A stretch of DNA of 64,000 nucleotides from Gammaproteobacteria bacterium (lineage in GTDB: Bacteria > Pseudomonadota > Gammaproteobacteria > Chromatiales > Chromatiaceae). Shown one piece after another: positions 33,311 to 42,833 of this stretch (positions are counted from its first letter, which is position 1; every line of letters begins with the position of its first letter). A program made the position numbers and the translations under genes. A model generated the notes under the pieces. That model saw nothing but the letters and a program-made list of their open reading frames with translations. It was not told the origin of the DNA and did no database searches. Where the stretch lies: assembly GCA_009929855.1 (NCBI GenBank), contig RZZN01000004.1:1-64000 (forward strand), given 5' to 3'.

Positions 33311-33736
33311 CTAACCCTCACCCATCATCTGGAGCTGAACCTTGCGTTGCGGCCTTGGACCATCGAGCTCCACAAAAAAGATCGATTGCCACTCGCCAAG
33401 ACAGAGCGCGCGTTCAGCGACCGGAATGGTCTCGGAGGCATTCATGAACAGCCCGATGAGGTGAGCATGTGCGTTCACCCGTCCATCCACGGGGGCCTGG
33501 TCATGTCGATAGCCGATCGCGGGCGGGGCGATTCCTCCCAGGAAATCCAGCATGTCCTGCTGCAACATGGTCTCTTTCTCGTTGAGACACACGAAGGCGG
33601 TCGTGTGCGCCGAAAAGAGCGTCAACAGACCTTGAGACAAACCGCTGCGCGCCAGACTCGCACGGACTTGCGCGGTGATCTCGATGATCTCGATAGGCGC
33701 GTGCGTGCGCAGAATGATGGTGTCACGGAACTGGAG
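33311..33736 (-). CDS. yjbQ: YjbQ-family protein (UPF0047)
   Basis: GLLTLFSAHTTAFVCLNEKE...HAHLIGLFMNASETIPVAERALCLGEWQSIFFVELDGPRPQRKVQLQMMGE. Confidence 0.9.
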   Translation of the reverse strand, partial: LQFRDTIILRTHAPIEIIEITAQVRASLARSGLSQGLLTLFSAHTTAFVCLNEKETMLQQDMLDFLGGIAPPAIGYRHDQAPVDGRVNAHAHLIGLFMNASETIPVAERALCLGEWQSIFFVELDGPRPQRKVQLQMMGEG

Positions 33737-33753
33737 CATTGAGAAGTGAGGCG

Positions 33754-33796
33754 ACGGTCGTGGGCGGCGCTCGGAGCGAGCGCCGCCCATGACCGT
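33754..33796 (-). terminator. Strong 3' hairpin of the puf operon (19-bp stem with one mismatch, 5-nt loop)
   Basis: ACGGTCGTGGGCGGCGCTC-GGAGC-GAGCGCCGCCCATGACCGT, 16 nt after the pufA3 stop; no U-tract follows. Confidence 0.75.
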
Positions 33797-33811
33797 GATC
33801 GATGGCCGAGA

Positions 33812-34015
33812 TTATCGGACCGGGAGAGGCGACATCTGCGCGGCTGGCGTCACGGCCGCAGCCTGACCCATCGCGGCATCACCTGCCAACCAATTGAAGC
33901 TGGCCGAGCTGAGCAGGATGAAATGAATCAGGAGGGCAAGGACGAGCAGGAAGCCGAACAAGGCGACCAGCGTTCTGCGCGGATCAAAGATCTGCCAGAT
34001 TTTATGCATGGGCAT
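33812..34015 (-). CDS. pufA3: LH1 antenna alpha polypeptide 3
   Basis: [43 protein letters not shown]: canonical LH1 alpha. Confidence 0.95.
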   Translation of the reverse strand: MPMHKIWQIFDPRRTLVALFGFLLVLALLIHFILLSSASFNWLAGDAAMGQAAAVTPAAQMSPLPVR

Positions 34016-34103
34016 GGGTTATCTCCTAAGGACTTGACGCGGGACGATGCAGGTCGCTGCGCTCTTCCCGTCGGTTTCCATCATATGGTCGCGGTCAAGT
34101 CGA

Positions 34104-34247
34104 CTACAGCCACGGCCTCCACAGCCAGGCCAGGATATGAGCAATGATGACGACTCCGAAGAACCCGGTCATGCTCTGGACGAAGATTCCGTGGAATTCC
34201 TTCGCTTCTTCTTCGGTCAGTCCGGTCATGCTTTTCTCTTCAGCCAT
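34104..34247 (-). CDS. pufB3: LH1 antenna beta polypeptide 3 (not in ORF track)
   Basis: Read directly: [47 protein letters not shown]. Confidence 0.95.
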   Translation of the reverse strand: MAEEKSMTGLTEEEAKEFHGIFVQSMTGFFGVVIIAHILAWLWRPWL

Positions 34248-34389
34248 GGAATTACCCTCACGTTTCATCGATTGGCCAGTTGGCCGTTACCGCGTTCTTC
34301 CCCGCGGCGAGGACCACATTGGGGAGCCGAGTTTCCGTATCGTGTCACGGTCGGCATCCCCGGACTTACGCTGAGCCACGCGGCCTGAA

Positions 34390-34527
34390 TCAAGCGCCGG
34401 AAAGCCAATTGAAGGCTGGGCTGCTGAGCAGGATGAAGTGGATCAACAGCGCCAAGACGAACAGAAAACCGAACAAAGCCACCAGGGTCCTACGTGGATC
34501 GAAGATCTGCCAGATTTTGTGCATCAT
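34390..34527 (-). CDS. pufA2: LH1 antenna alpha polypeptide 2
   Basis: [45 protein letters not shown]. Confidence 0.94.
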   Translation of the reverse strand: MMHKIWQIFDPRRTLVALFGFLFVLALLIHFILLSSPAFNWLSGA

Positions 34528-34611
34528 CGTACTTTCTCCAGTATCAAACGGATGGGTGTTGCCTGACGGCAAACGCCCGGTGGGTTACACCAATCGCCAA
34601 ACCACCGGCTA

Positions 34612-34758
34612 CTAGAGCCAGGGGCGCCACAACCAGACCAGGATGTGCGCGACGACCACGAGCGACGAGAAGGCGACGAGGCTCGACACAACGATATCAG
34701 GAAAATCTTTCACCTCGGCCCGCATCGGACCACTGGTCATCTCGCTGCGAACGGTCAT
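34612..34758 (-). CDS. pufB2: LH1 antenna beta polypeptide 2, divergent N-terminus
   Basis: MTVRSEMTSGPMRAEVKDFPDIVVSSLVAFSSLVVVAHILVWLWRPWL*; retains AHIL and WLWRPWL but lacks the EFH motif. Confidence 0.88.
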   Translation of the reverse strand: MTVRSEMTSGPMRAEVKDFPDIVVSSLVAFSSLVVVAHILVWLWRPWL

Positions 34759-34811
34759 CGAAACCTCCTCACACAGACCCCGCGGAAGCATTCGAGCCTC
34801 GCGAGGCGTCT

Positions 34812-34858
34812 CGGGCCCTCTCATGGTCGGCGTCCGGAGTCGGCTCCGCCAGGGCCCG
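34812..34858 (-). promoter_or_regulatory. pufC-pufB2 intercistronic hairpin
   Basis: CGGGCCCT ... AGGGCCCG 8-bp outer stem with further pairing inside (GGCG/CGCC). Confidence 0.5.
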
Positions 34859-34953
34859 CTGATCACCTTGTATCTACCCGCGCCGAGATGGCCCGGCGCA
34901 CCCTTGCGGCACTCCTGCCGATCCTCCAATCAATCCAAGCCGAGCGGGCTGCT

Positions 34954-36036
34954 CTAGAGGGCCGTCGCTGGCGCAGCGTCCTCTGAGGCTTCCGCGGCAG
35001 GCTCGACCGGGGCCGCCTCAGGCGCAGCCGCCTGGGCCGGACCGGCAAGTGCCGGGTAGTCCTTGAGCATCTGCGCACCATAGAGCGGCTTATAGGCACC
35101 CTGATGGCAGGTGAAGCAGGCGATCCGGTAGGGGTCGCCCAACGGGCCTTTACGGCTCTCCGGCAGCACATCGTTCAATGGCCAGATGTAATCCTGGTTC
35201 ATCTCGCGGACATGCCGGATCGCGTACCATGCCGTGGTCCGCTGCGGGGTGCTTTGATCCCAGGCAAAGAACGAGCGGCTGTTGTGGCAGTAGGTGCAGT
35301 TGACTCCGAGCGCGTCGGACAGATGCATCATCAAGCCATAGGTCCATTCCGCCTGCTTCGTCGAAGCCAGATTGCCGCTCGGTAGAGCGGAATCCCCGAT
35401 CACACGAATCTCATTGGCTTGATCCAGGAACGGGGTGAAGGGATCGAACGGCAACGAGGAATAGGCCACCGAGGACGCTGCGATATTTTGCCCGGTCGGG
35501 GCCACCGCGGACGGCAACTTCGGACCTGGATCGGTCACCCAGACATACTCGGGAACCGGATTGCCACGATGGCAGGTGTAACAGGTCACACCCGTATCGG
35601 CGACATGGTCCTTCCATCCCGCATTGGTGTCGCGAGTCATCTGGAACATCCGTCGCGAGACGACCTTCGTGTAGATGTCGTCTGAGGCGAAGTCACCCGG
35701 GACATGGCAATAATTGCAGCCTTCTTCCGGCGAGACCCACAAGGTCACGGCAACCATCAGTCGGGTGAAGTCGGCCATGGTCAGATCATTCAGAACCTGA
35801 ACGTTCTGATAGACGTCGGTCACCATGGGACCACCTGGGGCCGCCGCTGGGATGGCCTCGGGTGGCTGATTGGCCGCATAGCTGCGAGCAAGATCACGTG
35901 GATTCTGGACGTGCTCCATGGCCAAGCCACGATAGCCCAACTGGACGGTCTCGGGTGGCGGACGCTCGCAACCGATCAGTACGACGGAGGCCACGGCGAC
36001 CGCGACTGGAACCGAGGTCAGCTTCAGGATACTCAT
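34954..36036 (-). CDS. pufC: Photosynthetic reaction centre tetraheme cytochrome c subunit
   Basis: Four CxxCH motifs (CNYCH, CYTCH, CTYCH, CFTCH); lipobox LIGC; start at 36036. Confidence 0.96.
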   Translation of the reverse strand: MSILKLTSVPVAVAVASVVLIGCERPPPETVQLGYRGLAMEHVQNPRDLARSYAANQPPEAIPAAAPGGPMVTDVYQNVQVLNDLTMADFTRLMVAVTLWVSPEEGCNYCHVPGDFASDDIYTKVVSRRMFQMTRDTNAGWKDHVADTGVTCYTCHRGNPVPEYVWVTDPGPKLPSAVAPTGQNIAASSVAYSSLPFDPFTPFLDQANEIRVIGDSALPSGNLASTKQAEWTYGLMMHLSDALGVNCTYCHNSRSFFAWDQSTPQRTTAWYAIRHVREMNQDYIWPLNDVLPESRKGPLGDPYRIACFTCHQGAYKPLYGAQMLKDYPALAGPAQAAAPEAAPVEPAAEASEDAAPATAL

Positions 36037-37007
36037 TGCGCCACCCCCTGCATCAGCGTGGGATCGATCGCTGGGGTCTCGAACGGATAGCTCGGGGCGA
36101 CACCATGCTTCACTGCCCACAGATACCAGTTGTCGACGACGGTTCCGGTCAAGAGGATTCCGATACCTGCGGTCACGACCGTCAGCACCGCAAACCACCA
36201 GGCCCAACGATGGATGGATTCCATCGTCGCGTTGAAGCCCATCGTCCAACGCCAGAAGAGGGCGGCTCGCTCGGCCGCCGTGCCACGATGAGTCACCTGA
36301 TCGATCTCACGATCGCCACCGAAGCGGCTGACCGACAGGATCGTCGCCCCATGCATGGCGAACAGTAGTGCCGACCCGTAGAGGAAGGCGATCGAGAGCA
36401 TGTGGAATGGGTTGTAATAGAGATTGCCGTAGCGAATCGAGAAGGCTGCCGTCCAGTCGAGGTGCGGGAAGATTCCGAAAGGCACGGCTTCAGCCCAACT
36501 TCCCATCATGATCGGGCGAATGAAGCCCAGGCTCAGATAGAAGAAGATCGCCGCGGCAAAGGCCCAGGACAGCCATTGACCCATCCCCAGATCGGCGGCT
36601 CGCTTCCAAGTCCGGATCCACCAGAGGATGATGGAGACCGTCAGGAAGAACCCAGCCATCAACCACCAGCCACCATCGGACAAGGGCGGAATGCTCAAAC
36701 CGTATGACGGTGGCGGCGGCTCCAGCGCCAGCCAGAAGAAGTTCTTGATGAACTCGATCGGATTCCAGTTGACGGACGCGAGCATGTTGAATCCGATGAT
36801 CTCGATGGCGATGAAGCCGAAGATCAAGGATAGCGTGCCCGTGAAGCCGAGATAGATCGGACCGATCTGAGCATCACCGATCTTTCCTGCCCAGTAAGAA
36901 AAGAAGGGTTTGCCGATTCGTGGCAAGTTGCCTTTCGGCATCGGCACACCCGGATAAGCCGGGGAGCGCACCTGCACGGCCGTAAAAATGTTCTGATATT
37001 CAGCCAT
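36033..37007 (-). CDS. pufM: Photosynthetic reaction centre M subunit
   Basis: [26 protein letters not shown]...[48 protein letters not shown]. Confidence 0.98.
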   Translation of the reverse strand: MAEYQNIFTAVQVRSPAYPGVPMPKGNLPRIGKPFFSYWAGKIGDAQIGPIYLGFTGTLSLIFGFIAIEIIGFNMLASVNWNPIEFIKNFFWLALEPPPPSYGLSIPPLSDGGWWLMAGFFLTVSIILWWIRTWKRAADLGMGQWLSWAFAAAIFFYLSLGFIRPIMMGSWAEAVPFGIFPHLDWTAAFSIRYGNLYYNPFHMLSIAFLYGSALLFAMHGATILSVSRFGGDREIDQVTHRGTAAERAALFWRWTMGFNATMESIHRWAWWFAVLTVVTAGIGILLTGTVVDNWYLWAVKHGVAPSYPFETPAIDPTLMQGVAQ

Positions 37008-37022
37008 CGTTATCTCCTGGGC

Positions 37023-37844
37023 CTACCAGAGTGGAAGCTCGAGCCACCAGTTCCACCATTCCGGCCATCCGCGGGTCCAGAACGGTCCACTGATCACGAT
37101 GCACACGGCACTCCAGAAGACCGCGGCCAGCGCCAGGAACAGGCCGAGGCGATGAATGCCCAGCGCGCCGATCGAGTAGCCAACCAGATCCCGGAAGAAG
37201 GTGTTCTCATGCTCGCCGGTCCCAACGGGCTCGCCCTTGGCGGGATTGGTGACCGAGAGAATGAGCGATCCATGCATCGCGAGCGCCAAGCAGGTGGTGA
37301 AAAAGAAGGTGATCGCGATCATGTGGGCCGGGTTGTAGTGGAAATGCAGGTGTTGATACCCGACATTCGAGACCCAGTCCAGGTGGCTCAGGATTCCGTA
37401 CGGAAAACCATGACCCCAAGCGCCCATCAGGAACGGCCGAATCACGACGAGCGTGATATAGGCGCCGATGGCGAACGCGAAGGCGAAGGGAACGTGGAAG
37501 CCGATCCCGAGCTTGCGACAGATCTCCACTTCACGCAGCGCCCAAGAGACGAAGGCACCGATCGCGCAGAAGGTGATGATCTGCCAGAGCCCACCTTCGG
37601 TGAGCGGCGCCATCCCTAGGCCGTAGCTGAGATCGGGCGGCGCGATGTTGATCTGCCAGATATTGAAGGTCGGACCGAGGGCGGCGCCCCAAACGATCAG
37701 GAGCGTCCCCAACAATGCGAAGAAGAACGCCGACACTCCGAAGAAGCCGACATAGAACGGCCCCACCCAGAAGTCGAATAGATCTCCCCCGATCAGCGTC
37801 CCGCCACGGACGCGGTATTTTTTCTCAAAACTGAGCATGGCCAT
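37023..37844 (-). CDS. pufL: Photosynthetic reaction centre L subunit
   Basis: [36 protein letters not shown]...[44 protein letters not shown]. Confidence 0.98.
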   Translation of the reverse strand: MAMLSFEKKYRVRGGTLIGGDLFDFWVGPFYVGFFGVSAFFFALLGTLLIVWGAALGPTFNIWQINIAPPDLSYGLGMAPLTEGGLWQIITFCAIGAFVSWALREVEICRKLGIGFHVPFAFAFAIGAYITLVVIRPFLMGAWGHGFPYGILSHLDWVSNVGYQHLHFHYNPAHMIAITFFFTTCLALAMHGSLILSVTNPAKGEPVGTGEHENTFFRDLVGYSIGALGIHRLGLFLALAAVFWSAVCIVISGPFWTRGWPEWWNWWLELPLW

Positions 37845-37862
37845 TGTTCAATCCTCTGCTGG

Positions 37863-37946
37863 GGAGGCATCCGACTCGGCTGCCTCCTCTTAGCACTGTC
37901 GGCGGTAGGTGGGGTCTGGCCACTCGGCCATGCCTCCCCTGCCACC
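37863..37946 (-). promoter_or_regulatory. pufA1-pufL intercistronic hairpins
   Basis: GGAGGCA...TGCCTCC (37863-37887) and TGGCC-ACTC-GGCCA (37917-37930) flanked by GGGG/CCCC. Confidence 0.6.
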
Positions 37947-37959
37947 CCCGAAAAGGACG

Positions 37960-38166
37960 CTACTGCCTTTGGGGCACAACCGGCGTCACCTGCTTGACTT
38001 GGGAGCTGGCAGGAATACCGTCCTCGAGCCAATTGAAGTCGTCGGTGCTGAGCAGGATCATGTGGATGGCAAGACCCAAGACGATCAAGAAGGCAAAGAG
38101 CGCGATCAGGATGCGTCGCGGATCCATGATCAACCAGATTTTCCACAAGCTTTCAGTCGACATCAT
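37960..38166 (-). CDS. pufA1: LH1 antenna alpha polypeptide 1
   Basis: [50 protein letters not shown]. Confidence 0.95.
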   Translation of the reverse strand: MMSTESLWKIWLIMDPRRILIALFAFLIVLGLAIHMILLSTDDFNWLEDGIPASSQVKQVTPVVPQRQ

Positions 38167-38247
38167 TATTGCGTTCTCCTGGATAGGAATAGGGCCAATC
38201 GTCGTGCAACCGGCACCGCGCGGCGCCAGTGCAACTGTGCGGACGAT

Positions 38248-38391
38248 TTACAGCCAGGGACGCCACAGCCAAGCCAGGATATGAGCGACGATCACGATCC
38301 CGAAGAACGTGGTCATGCTTTGCACGAAGATACCGTGGAACTCTTTCGCTTCTTCTTCAGTCAGCCCGGACACGCTGGTGTTTTCAGCCAT
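38248..38391 (-). CDS. pufB1: LH1 antenna beta polypeptide 1 (not in ORF track)
   Basis: Read directly: [47 protein letters not shown]. Confidence 0.95.
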   Translation of the reverse strand: MAENTSVSGLTEEEAKEFHGIFVQSMTTFFGIVIVAHILAWLWRPWL

Positions 38392-38520
38392 TGATCGATC
38401 CTCCACTAGGAGATGAACTCAAGAGATACCGCACTGGCCCCGTGCGGCGGGGGACGCCACGGTCCTTCCGACCGCGGCGGCGAGATTGCCCGCTGATGCT
38501 GGGCGACTTCTCGATTCACT

Positions 38521-38539
38521 AGTCCTCGAATCGAGGACT
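38521..38539. promoter_or_regulatory. Perfect 19-bp palindrome in the puf leader
   Basis: AGTCCTCGA-A-TCGAGGACT between the predicted puf promoter and pufB1. Confidence 0.5.
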
Positions 38540-38728
38540 GAACATTTCCGTCGGGCCGTTGACGCGCTTGGCTCGCAGGCCATTGGCGGGCGTCGGTGCA
38601 CGACGATCGAATCACCAATACACGATCATATGAGATGACGGCCGCCCGACTGGTCCGGGAATGCGATGCGATGTGTTGGCCTGGTCTCACGGATGCGTTA
38701 CGAAAGGTGACGAGGTGTTTCGACTAGG

Positions 38729-38772
38729 TGTCAGTCTAGCTTGACTGGCGTAGATGTCAATCTACATTTACA
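38729..38772 (-). promoter_or_regulatory. puf promoter with two CrtJ/PpsR-type palindromes overlapping a sigma70-like promoter
   Basis: Minus-strand reading: TGTAAATGTAGATTGACA (38755-38772, TGT-N12-ACA), 8-bp spacer, AGTCAAGCTAGACTGACA (38729-38746, AGT-N12-ACA); TTGACA-N16-TAGACT embedded. Confidence 0.7.
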
Positions 38773-38887
38773 CCTGGTTTTGCATCCCGACTGAGCGAGG
38801 TCAGTGTTCGGCCGCTCGCCACTCGATGAACCGCCTGTCAGTGGCGGCCAAGCGCGAGCGCATTGGGTGATTCGATGGGCAGGCAGA

Positions 38888-38917
38888 CGCCCTGTCGACC
38901 ACTGGATCGACAGGGCG
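38888..38917 (-). terminator. Hairpin downstream of bchZ (11-bp perfect stem, 8-nt loop)
   Basis: CGCCCTGTCGA-CCACTGGA-TCGACAGGGCG, about 25 nt after the bchZ stop. Confidence 0.65.
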
Positions 38918-38942
38918 GGCAAGGAGGGGAATGGATAGGAGC

Positions 38943-40382
38943 CTAACGGTTTTGCTGGGTCTGGAGCAGACGAGCGAGGCTCACCCGCTCCTCGCCAGCG
39001 GCCCGCGCGGACCGCTCGGTGGCGTCGCGTAACCGTTTGGCCGCTGAGATGCGCACCAGCACAGGCTCGGCATCGACAACGCGGTCGAAGGCGGCAAGCG
39101 CATCCTGATCCCATGGCAGCTCACGGTGCTGTCGGGCAGGGGTCGGATCGACCTTGTCCAGATCGGTGCCCAGCGGGATGATGTGGAAGAGTGCGTCGAA
39201 GAGGGCATTGCACACCTCCTGGACGAGATAGGTCGCCCCGGAATAGCCCATGAAGGGAGTGCCGGTATGGCGACGAATGACGGTCCCGGGAAAGGATGCC
39301 GGGATGTAGGCGGCGCGCCCACCGATCTCGGCGAGATACATCCGCTCGTTGTAGCTGCCGAAGACGATCAATGGCGTCTTGCTTTGCACGGCCGCGCGCA
39401 CGGCATCGTTGTCGGGCTTCACGCCGGCCTGCCGCCCAAAGGCAAAATGGCAGGGCATGCCGAGCTCATCCTCGAGGAAATGACGCAGACCGCGCGCGTA
39501 GGTCTCGCTCGCCGCCACGCCGAAACTGGCGGTTCCAAAGAAATCCTGCGTCACCGACCGCCACAGGTCCCAGATGGGCTTGATGGTGGTGTGTTTCTCG
39601 CGCTCGATGAAGGGCTCGGGATCCAAACCGAGCAGCTCGCCGAGCGTGCGAAGAAACTTGGTGGTGCTGTGCAATCCAATGGGCGCTTGGAGATACGGCC
39701 GCTCCAACGCCTCGCACAGCGCCCGCCCGAACTCGCGATACATGCAGATGTTGACCTCGGCATCGACCAGCTCCGAGACCCGATCCAGATGACTTCCGAG
39801 CGGAAAGACCTGATTGACACGCGCGCCGATCCCCTCGACCAGACGCCTGATCTCGGCCAGGTCGGAGGGCATGTTGAAGGTTCCATACGCGGGTCCGATG
39901 ATGTTGACCCGCGGCGCCTCGCCGGCTCGACGCGGCTTGGCCTTGGGCATGCCACCCCGCTTGAGACCGAATTGGGTCCACAGCCAATACATGGCCCGAT
40001 TGGCGCTCTGCCATTGATCCTCATCGATGGTGCGCGGAAGAAAGCGATGGATGCCCGTCCCCTCGGGCACCACCCCACCCCCGATCATCTCCGCGATCGA
40101 GCCGGTCACGACCACGGTGGGGCGCGTGGGATCGAGCGCGGCATGGGCCCGACGCATGGCCTCCTCGGTCCCCTTCTGCCCGAGCTCATCCTCTCCCAGC
40201 CCGGTGACCACGACCGGCAGCTCGTGCGGTGGCAAACCGTCGGTGTAGTGCAGCACCGCCGTCACCGGGAGGTTCTCGCACCCCACCGGACCGTCGATGA
40301 TGACCTGTAGACCCTTGATGGCCGTGAAGACATAGACCGAGCCCCAATAGCCGCCGGCCCGATCCAGATCGTTGATCAACAT
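38943..40382 (-). CDS. bchZ: Chlorophyllide a reductase subunit Z
   Basis: [64 protein letters not shown]. Confidence 0.97.
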   Translation of the reverse strand: MLINDLDRAGGYWGSVYVFTAIKGLQVIIDGPVGCENLPVTAVLHYTDGLPPHELPVVVTGLGEDELGQKGTEEAMRRAHAALDPTRPTVVVTGSIAEMIGGGVVPEGTGIHRFLPRTIDEDQWQSANRAMYWLWTQFGLKRGGMPKAKPRRAGEAPRVNIIGPAYGTFNMPSDLAEIRRLVEGIGARVNQVFPLGSHLDRVSELVDAEVNICMYREFGRALCEALERPYLQAPIGLHSTTKFLRTLGELLGLDPEPFIEREKHTTIKPIWDLWRSVTQDFFGTASFGVAASETYARGLRHFLEDELGMPCHFAFGRQAGVKPDNDAVRAAVQSKTPLIVFGSYNERMYLAEIGGRAAYIPASFPGTVIRRHTGTPFMGYSGATYLVQEVCNALFDALFHIIPLGTDLDKVDPTPARQHRELPWDQDALAAFDRVVDAEPVLVRISAAKRLRDATERSARAAGEERVSLARLLQTQQNR

Positions 40383-40478
40383 GATGTCAGTAAGATCCCT
40401 GCAGGTTCGACGTCGATGGCCAGTCGTTGCTGCCCGCGCGCGGGCGCGCCACGACGGCCTGCTCGGCGCGCCACAACG

Positions 40479-41864
40479 CTAAAGCGGCGCCCGATCCCAG
40501 ATCCCACGCGCATCGCCAGTCCCGACGCCCGCGAAAAAGCGGCGCATGACGCCGAACCGATCTCGATTGGCGAGCGCGGTATTGATGACCTGGGCCAAGG
40601 ATCCGGCGCCAGCCGGCCCCATCAGCGGGCGGGCTGAGATCAGATTGGTGAAATAGAGCGCCGGGATACTCATCTCCTTCGCCTTCTGAACCACCGGCGT
40701 GGTGCCAATCGCCAGATCCGGCTCGAGGGCACGGACGGCTTCGATGTCCTGCTCGAGCGAGGCGCGAAAACGCACGGGCACACCCTTGGACTGCAACCAG
40801 TCGAGATCCGGCTCGGACCAAGGGGTGCGGCCGACCGCGGTCCCCACATAGGGCACCTCGGCACCGGACTCGATCAAGAGTCGGGCGACCAACAATTCGG
40901 AACCCTCATAACCCGATACGGTGATGCGTCCCTTGATCGGGCTTCCGGCCAGCGCACCGGCGATGGCCGGCAAGATGCGGTTCTTGGCCAGCTCGATCTT
41001 GTCGGAGGCGATCTCCGCCGCCTTGCCGATCGCCTCCAGCCATTGCGCGGTCCCCTCGCGACCGACCGGCGCCGATCCCACGATCGGGCGCCCGGCCAGG
41101 GCGAGCTCGCGGCCGCTCGCGGCGTATTGCGGATGGATGGCCGCCGCGACCCGACAGTCGAGCGCGGCATAGAGCTCGCGCCATTCGCGCGTCGGCACGA
41201 CCGGTCCAGGCGCCAGACCGAGCGGCTCGAGCATCATGCCGATGCCCACTGGATCGGCCGGGAACATCTCTCCGAGGAGTGTCACCGTGGGGCGCTCGCT
41301 GCGACCGCCGCGCGGGGCCTGGACCGGCCCTTGCTCAGCCTCGCCGCGCGCATAGTGGAGCATGGCGCCGGCGAGGACATCCTTGGCCTCGGCATGGGTC
41401 GGAACCCCGAAGCCAGGGACGTCGATCCCCAGGATCCGTACACCGTTGAGCTCTTTCGGCAACAGCCGCAGGGGTACGCCCGAGGCGGTCGGCACGCAGA
41501 GATTGATGGCGACGATGGTATCGTAGCGCTCGGGATCGGCGAGCTTGAGGATCGCCTCGCGCGCATCCTCGAAGAGCGCGCCCGAGACCAAGGTCTCCGA
41601 ATCGAATGGGACGTAGCCGACCGAGCGGCGCGCACCGTAGAAATGCGACGTGAAGGTCAGACCATAGACACAGCAGCCGGAGCCGACCAGCACCATGGCG
41701 GTGCGCCGCATCCGCAGACCGACCCGCAGCGCGCCGAATGCCGGACACATGGTCTGCGGCTGGTCGTGAGGGCCGGACGGGGCCTGGCGCTCAGGCGCCC
41801 CACAAGGTGGCGCGGCGGTGACGCCGAGCGCGGACTGGCCGGGGTCGTCGGGTCGCTCAGACAT
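40479..41864 (-). CDS. bchY: Chlorophyllide a reductase subunit Y
   Basis: QTMCPAFGALRVGLRMRRTAMVLVGSGCCVYGLTFTSHFYGARRSVGYVPFDSETLVSG. Confidence 0.97.
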   Translation of the reverse strand: MSERPDDPGQSALGVTAAPPCGAPERQAPSGPHDQPQTMCPAFGALRVGLRMRRTAMVLVGSGCCVYGLTFTSHFYGARRSVGYVPFDSETLVSGALFEDAREAILKLADPERYDTIVAINLCVPTASGVPLRLLPKELNGVRILGIDVPGFGVPTHAEAKDVLAGAMLHYARGEAEQGPVQAPRGGRSERPTVTLLGEMFPADPVGIGMMLEPLGLAPGPVVPTREWRELYAALDCRVAAAIHPQYAASGRELALAGRPIVGSAPVGREGTAQWLEAIGKAAEIASDKIELAKNRILPAIAGALAGSPIKGRITVSGYEGSELLVARLLIESGAEVPYVGTAVGRTPWSEPDLDWLQSKGVPVRFRASLEQDIEAVRALEPDLAIGTTPVVQKAKEMSIPALYFTNLISARPLMGPAGAGSLAQVINTALANRDRFGVMRRFFAGVGTGDARGIWDRAPL

Positions 41865-42822
41865 CGTCGTAGATCACCTCGAGCGACGGCTTGCGCAAGG
41901 CCTCGGCGCTGCACATATCCTCAGCGAGCGCGGGCTCCAGGGTCACGTGCCGACCGACCACATCGCCCGTGAAGAGCCCGAGGAGCGCGTCCTGATCGAG
42001 CGGCTTGGGGTGGATCGGCGGGGCTTCGCCCACGTTGGTGGCCAAATCAGCGAAGATCGACCCCCAGCGATCACCCGGACGGCCGATGATCTCATAGTTG
42101 GCGCTCTTGCGCCGGATGTCATCATGTGCCGGGATGGTGGCCAACACCGGGATCTGGACCGCCTCGGCAAAGGCCTGGGCCTCGCCGGTGCCGTCGTCCT
42201 TGTTGATCACCATGCCAGCGACCCCGACATTGCCGCCCAACCCGCGGAAATACTCCACCGCCGAGCAGACATTGTTGGCGACGTAGAGCGATTGGAGATC
42301 GTTGGACCCGACCACGATCACCTTTTGACAGAGGTCGCGCGCGATGGGTAGACCGAAGCCGCCGCAGACCACATCGCCGAGGAAGTCGAGCAGGACATAG
42401 TCGAAGTCCCAATCGTGGAAACCTAGACCCTCGAGCAGCTCGAAGCCATGGATGATGCCCCGACCGCCACAGCCGCGGCCCACCTCCGGACCACCGAGTT
42501 CCATCGCGAAGACCCCGTCACGCTTGAAGCAGACGTCGCCGATCATGACCTTCTCGCCGGCGCGCTTCTTCTCGCTCGAGGTCCCGAGGATGGTCGGACA
42601 GGCCCGGCCACCAAAGAGCAAGGTGGTGGTATCACTCTTGGGGTCGCACCCGATCAGCAGGACCTTCTTGCCCTGTTGGGCCATCATGTAAGAGAGGTTG
42701 GCCAGGGTGAAACTCTTGCCGATGCCACCCTTGCCGTAGATGGCGATGATCTGGGTCTGCTTGATCGCTGGAGCGGACGACGCATCTGTGTCGATCCGAG
42801 CGGCGGTCGCGACGGGGCTCAT
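41857..42822 (-). CDS. bchX: Chlorophyllide a reductase iron protein subunit X
   Basis: IIAIYGKGGIGKSFTLANLSYMMAQQGKKVLLIGCDPKSDTTTLLFGG; NifH-like; start at ATG 42822. Confidence 0.97.
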   Translation of the reverse strand: MSPVATAARIDTDASSAPAIKQTQIIAIYGKGGIGKSFTLANLSYMMAQQGKKVLLIGCDPKSDTTTLLFGGRACPTILGTSSEKKRAGEKVMIGDVCFKRDGVFAMELGGPEVGRGCGGRGIIHGFELLEGLGFHDWDFDYVLLDFLGDVVCGGFGLPIARDLCQKVIVVGSNDLQSLYVANNVCSAVEYFRGLGGNVGVAGMVINKDDGTGEAQAFAEAVQIPVLATIPAHDDIRRKSANYEIIGRPGDRWGSIFADLATNVGEAPPIHPKPLDQDALLGLFTGDVVGRHVTLEPALAEDMCSAEALRKPSLEVIYDDV

Positions 42823-42833
42823 GACGGGTAGGC

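Noticed and set aside
38406-38690. 94-aa ORF upstream of pufB1 considered as pufQ
   Set aside because: Composition is random-like and lacks a hydrophobic helix; no PufQ-like features. pufQ and pufX appear absent.
39126-40310. 394-aa plus-strand ORF antisense to bchZ
   Set aside because: Shadow ORF; bchZ is certain.
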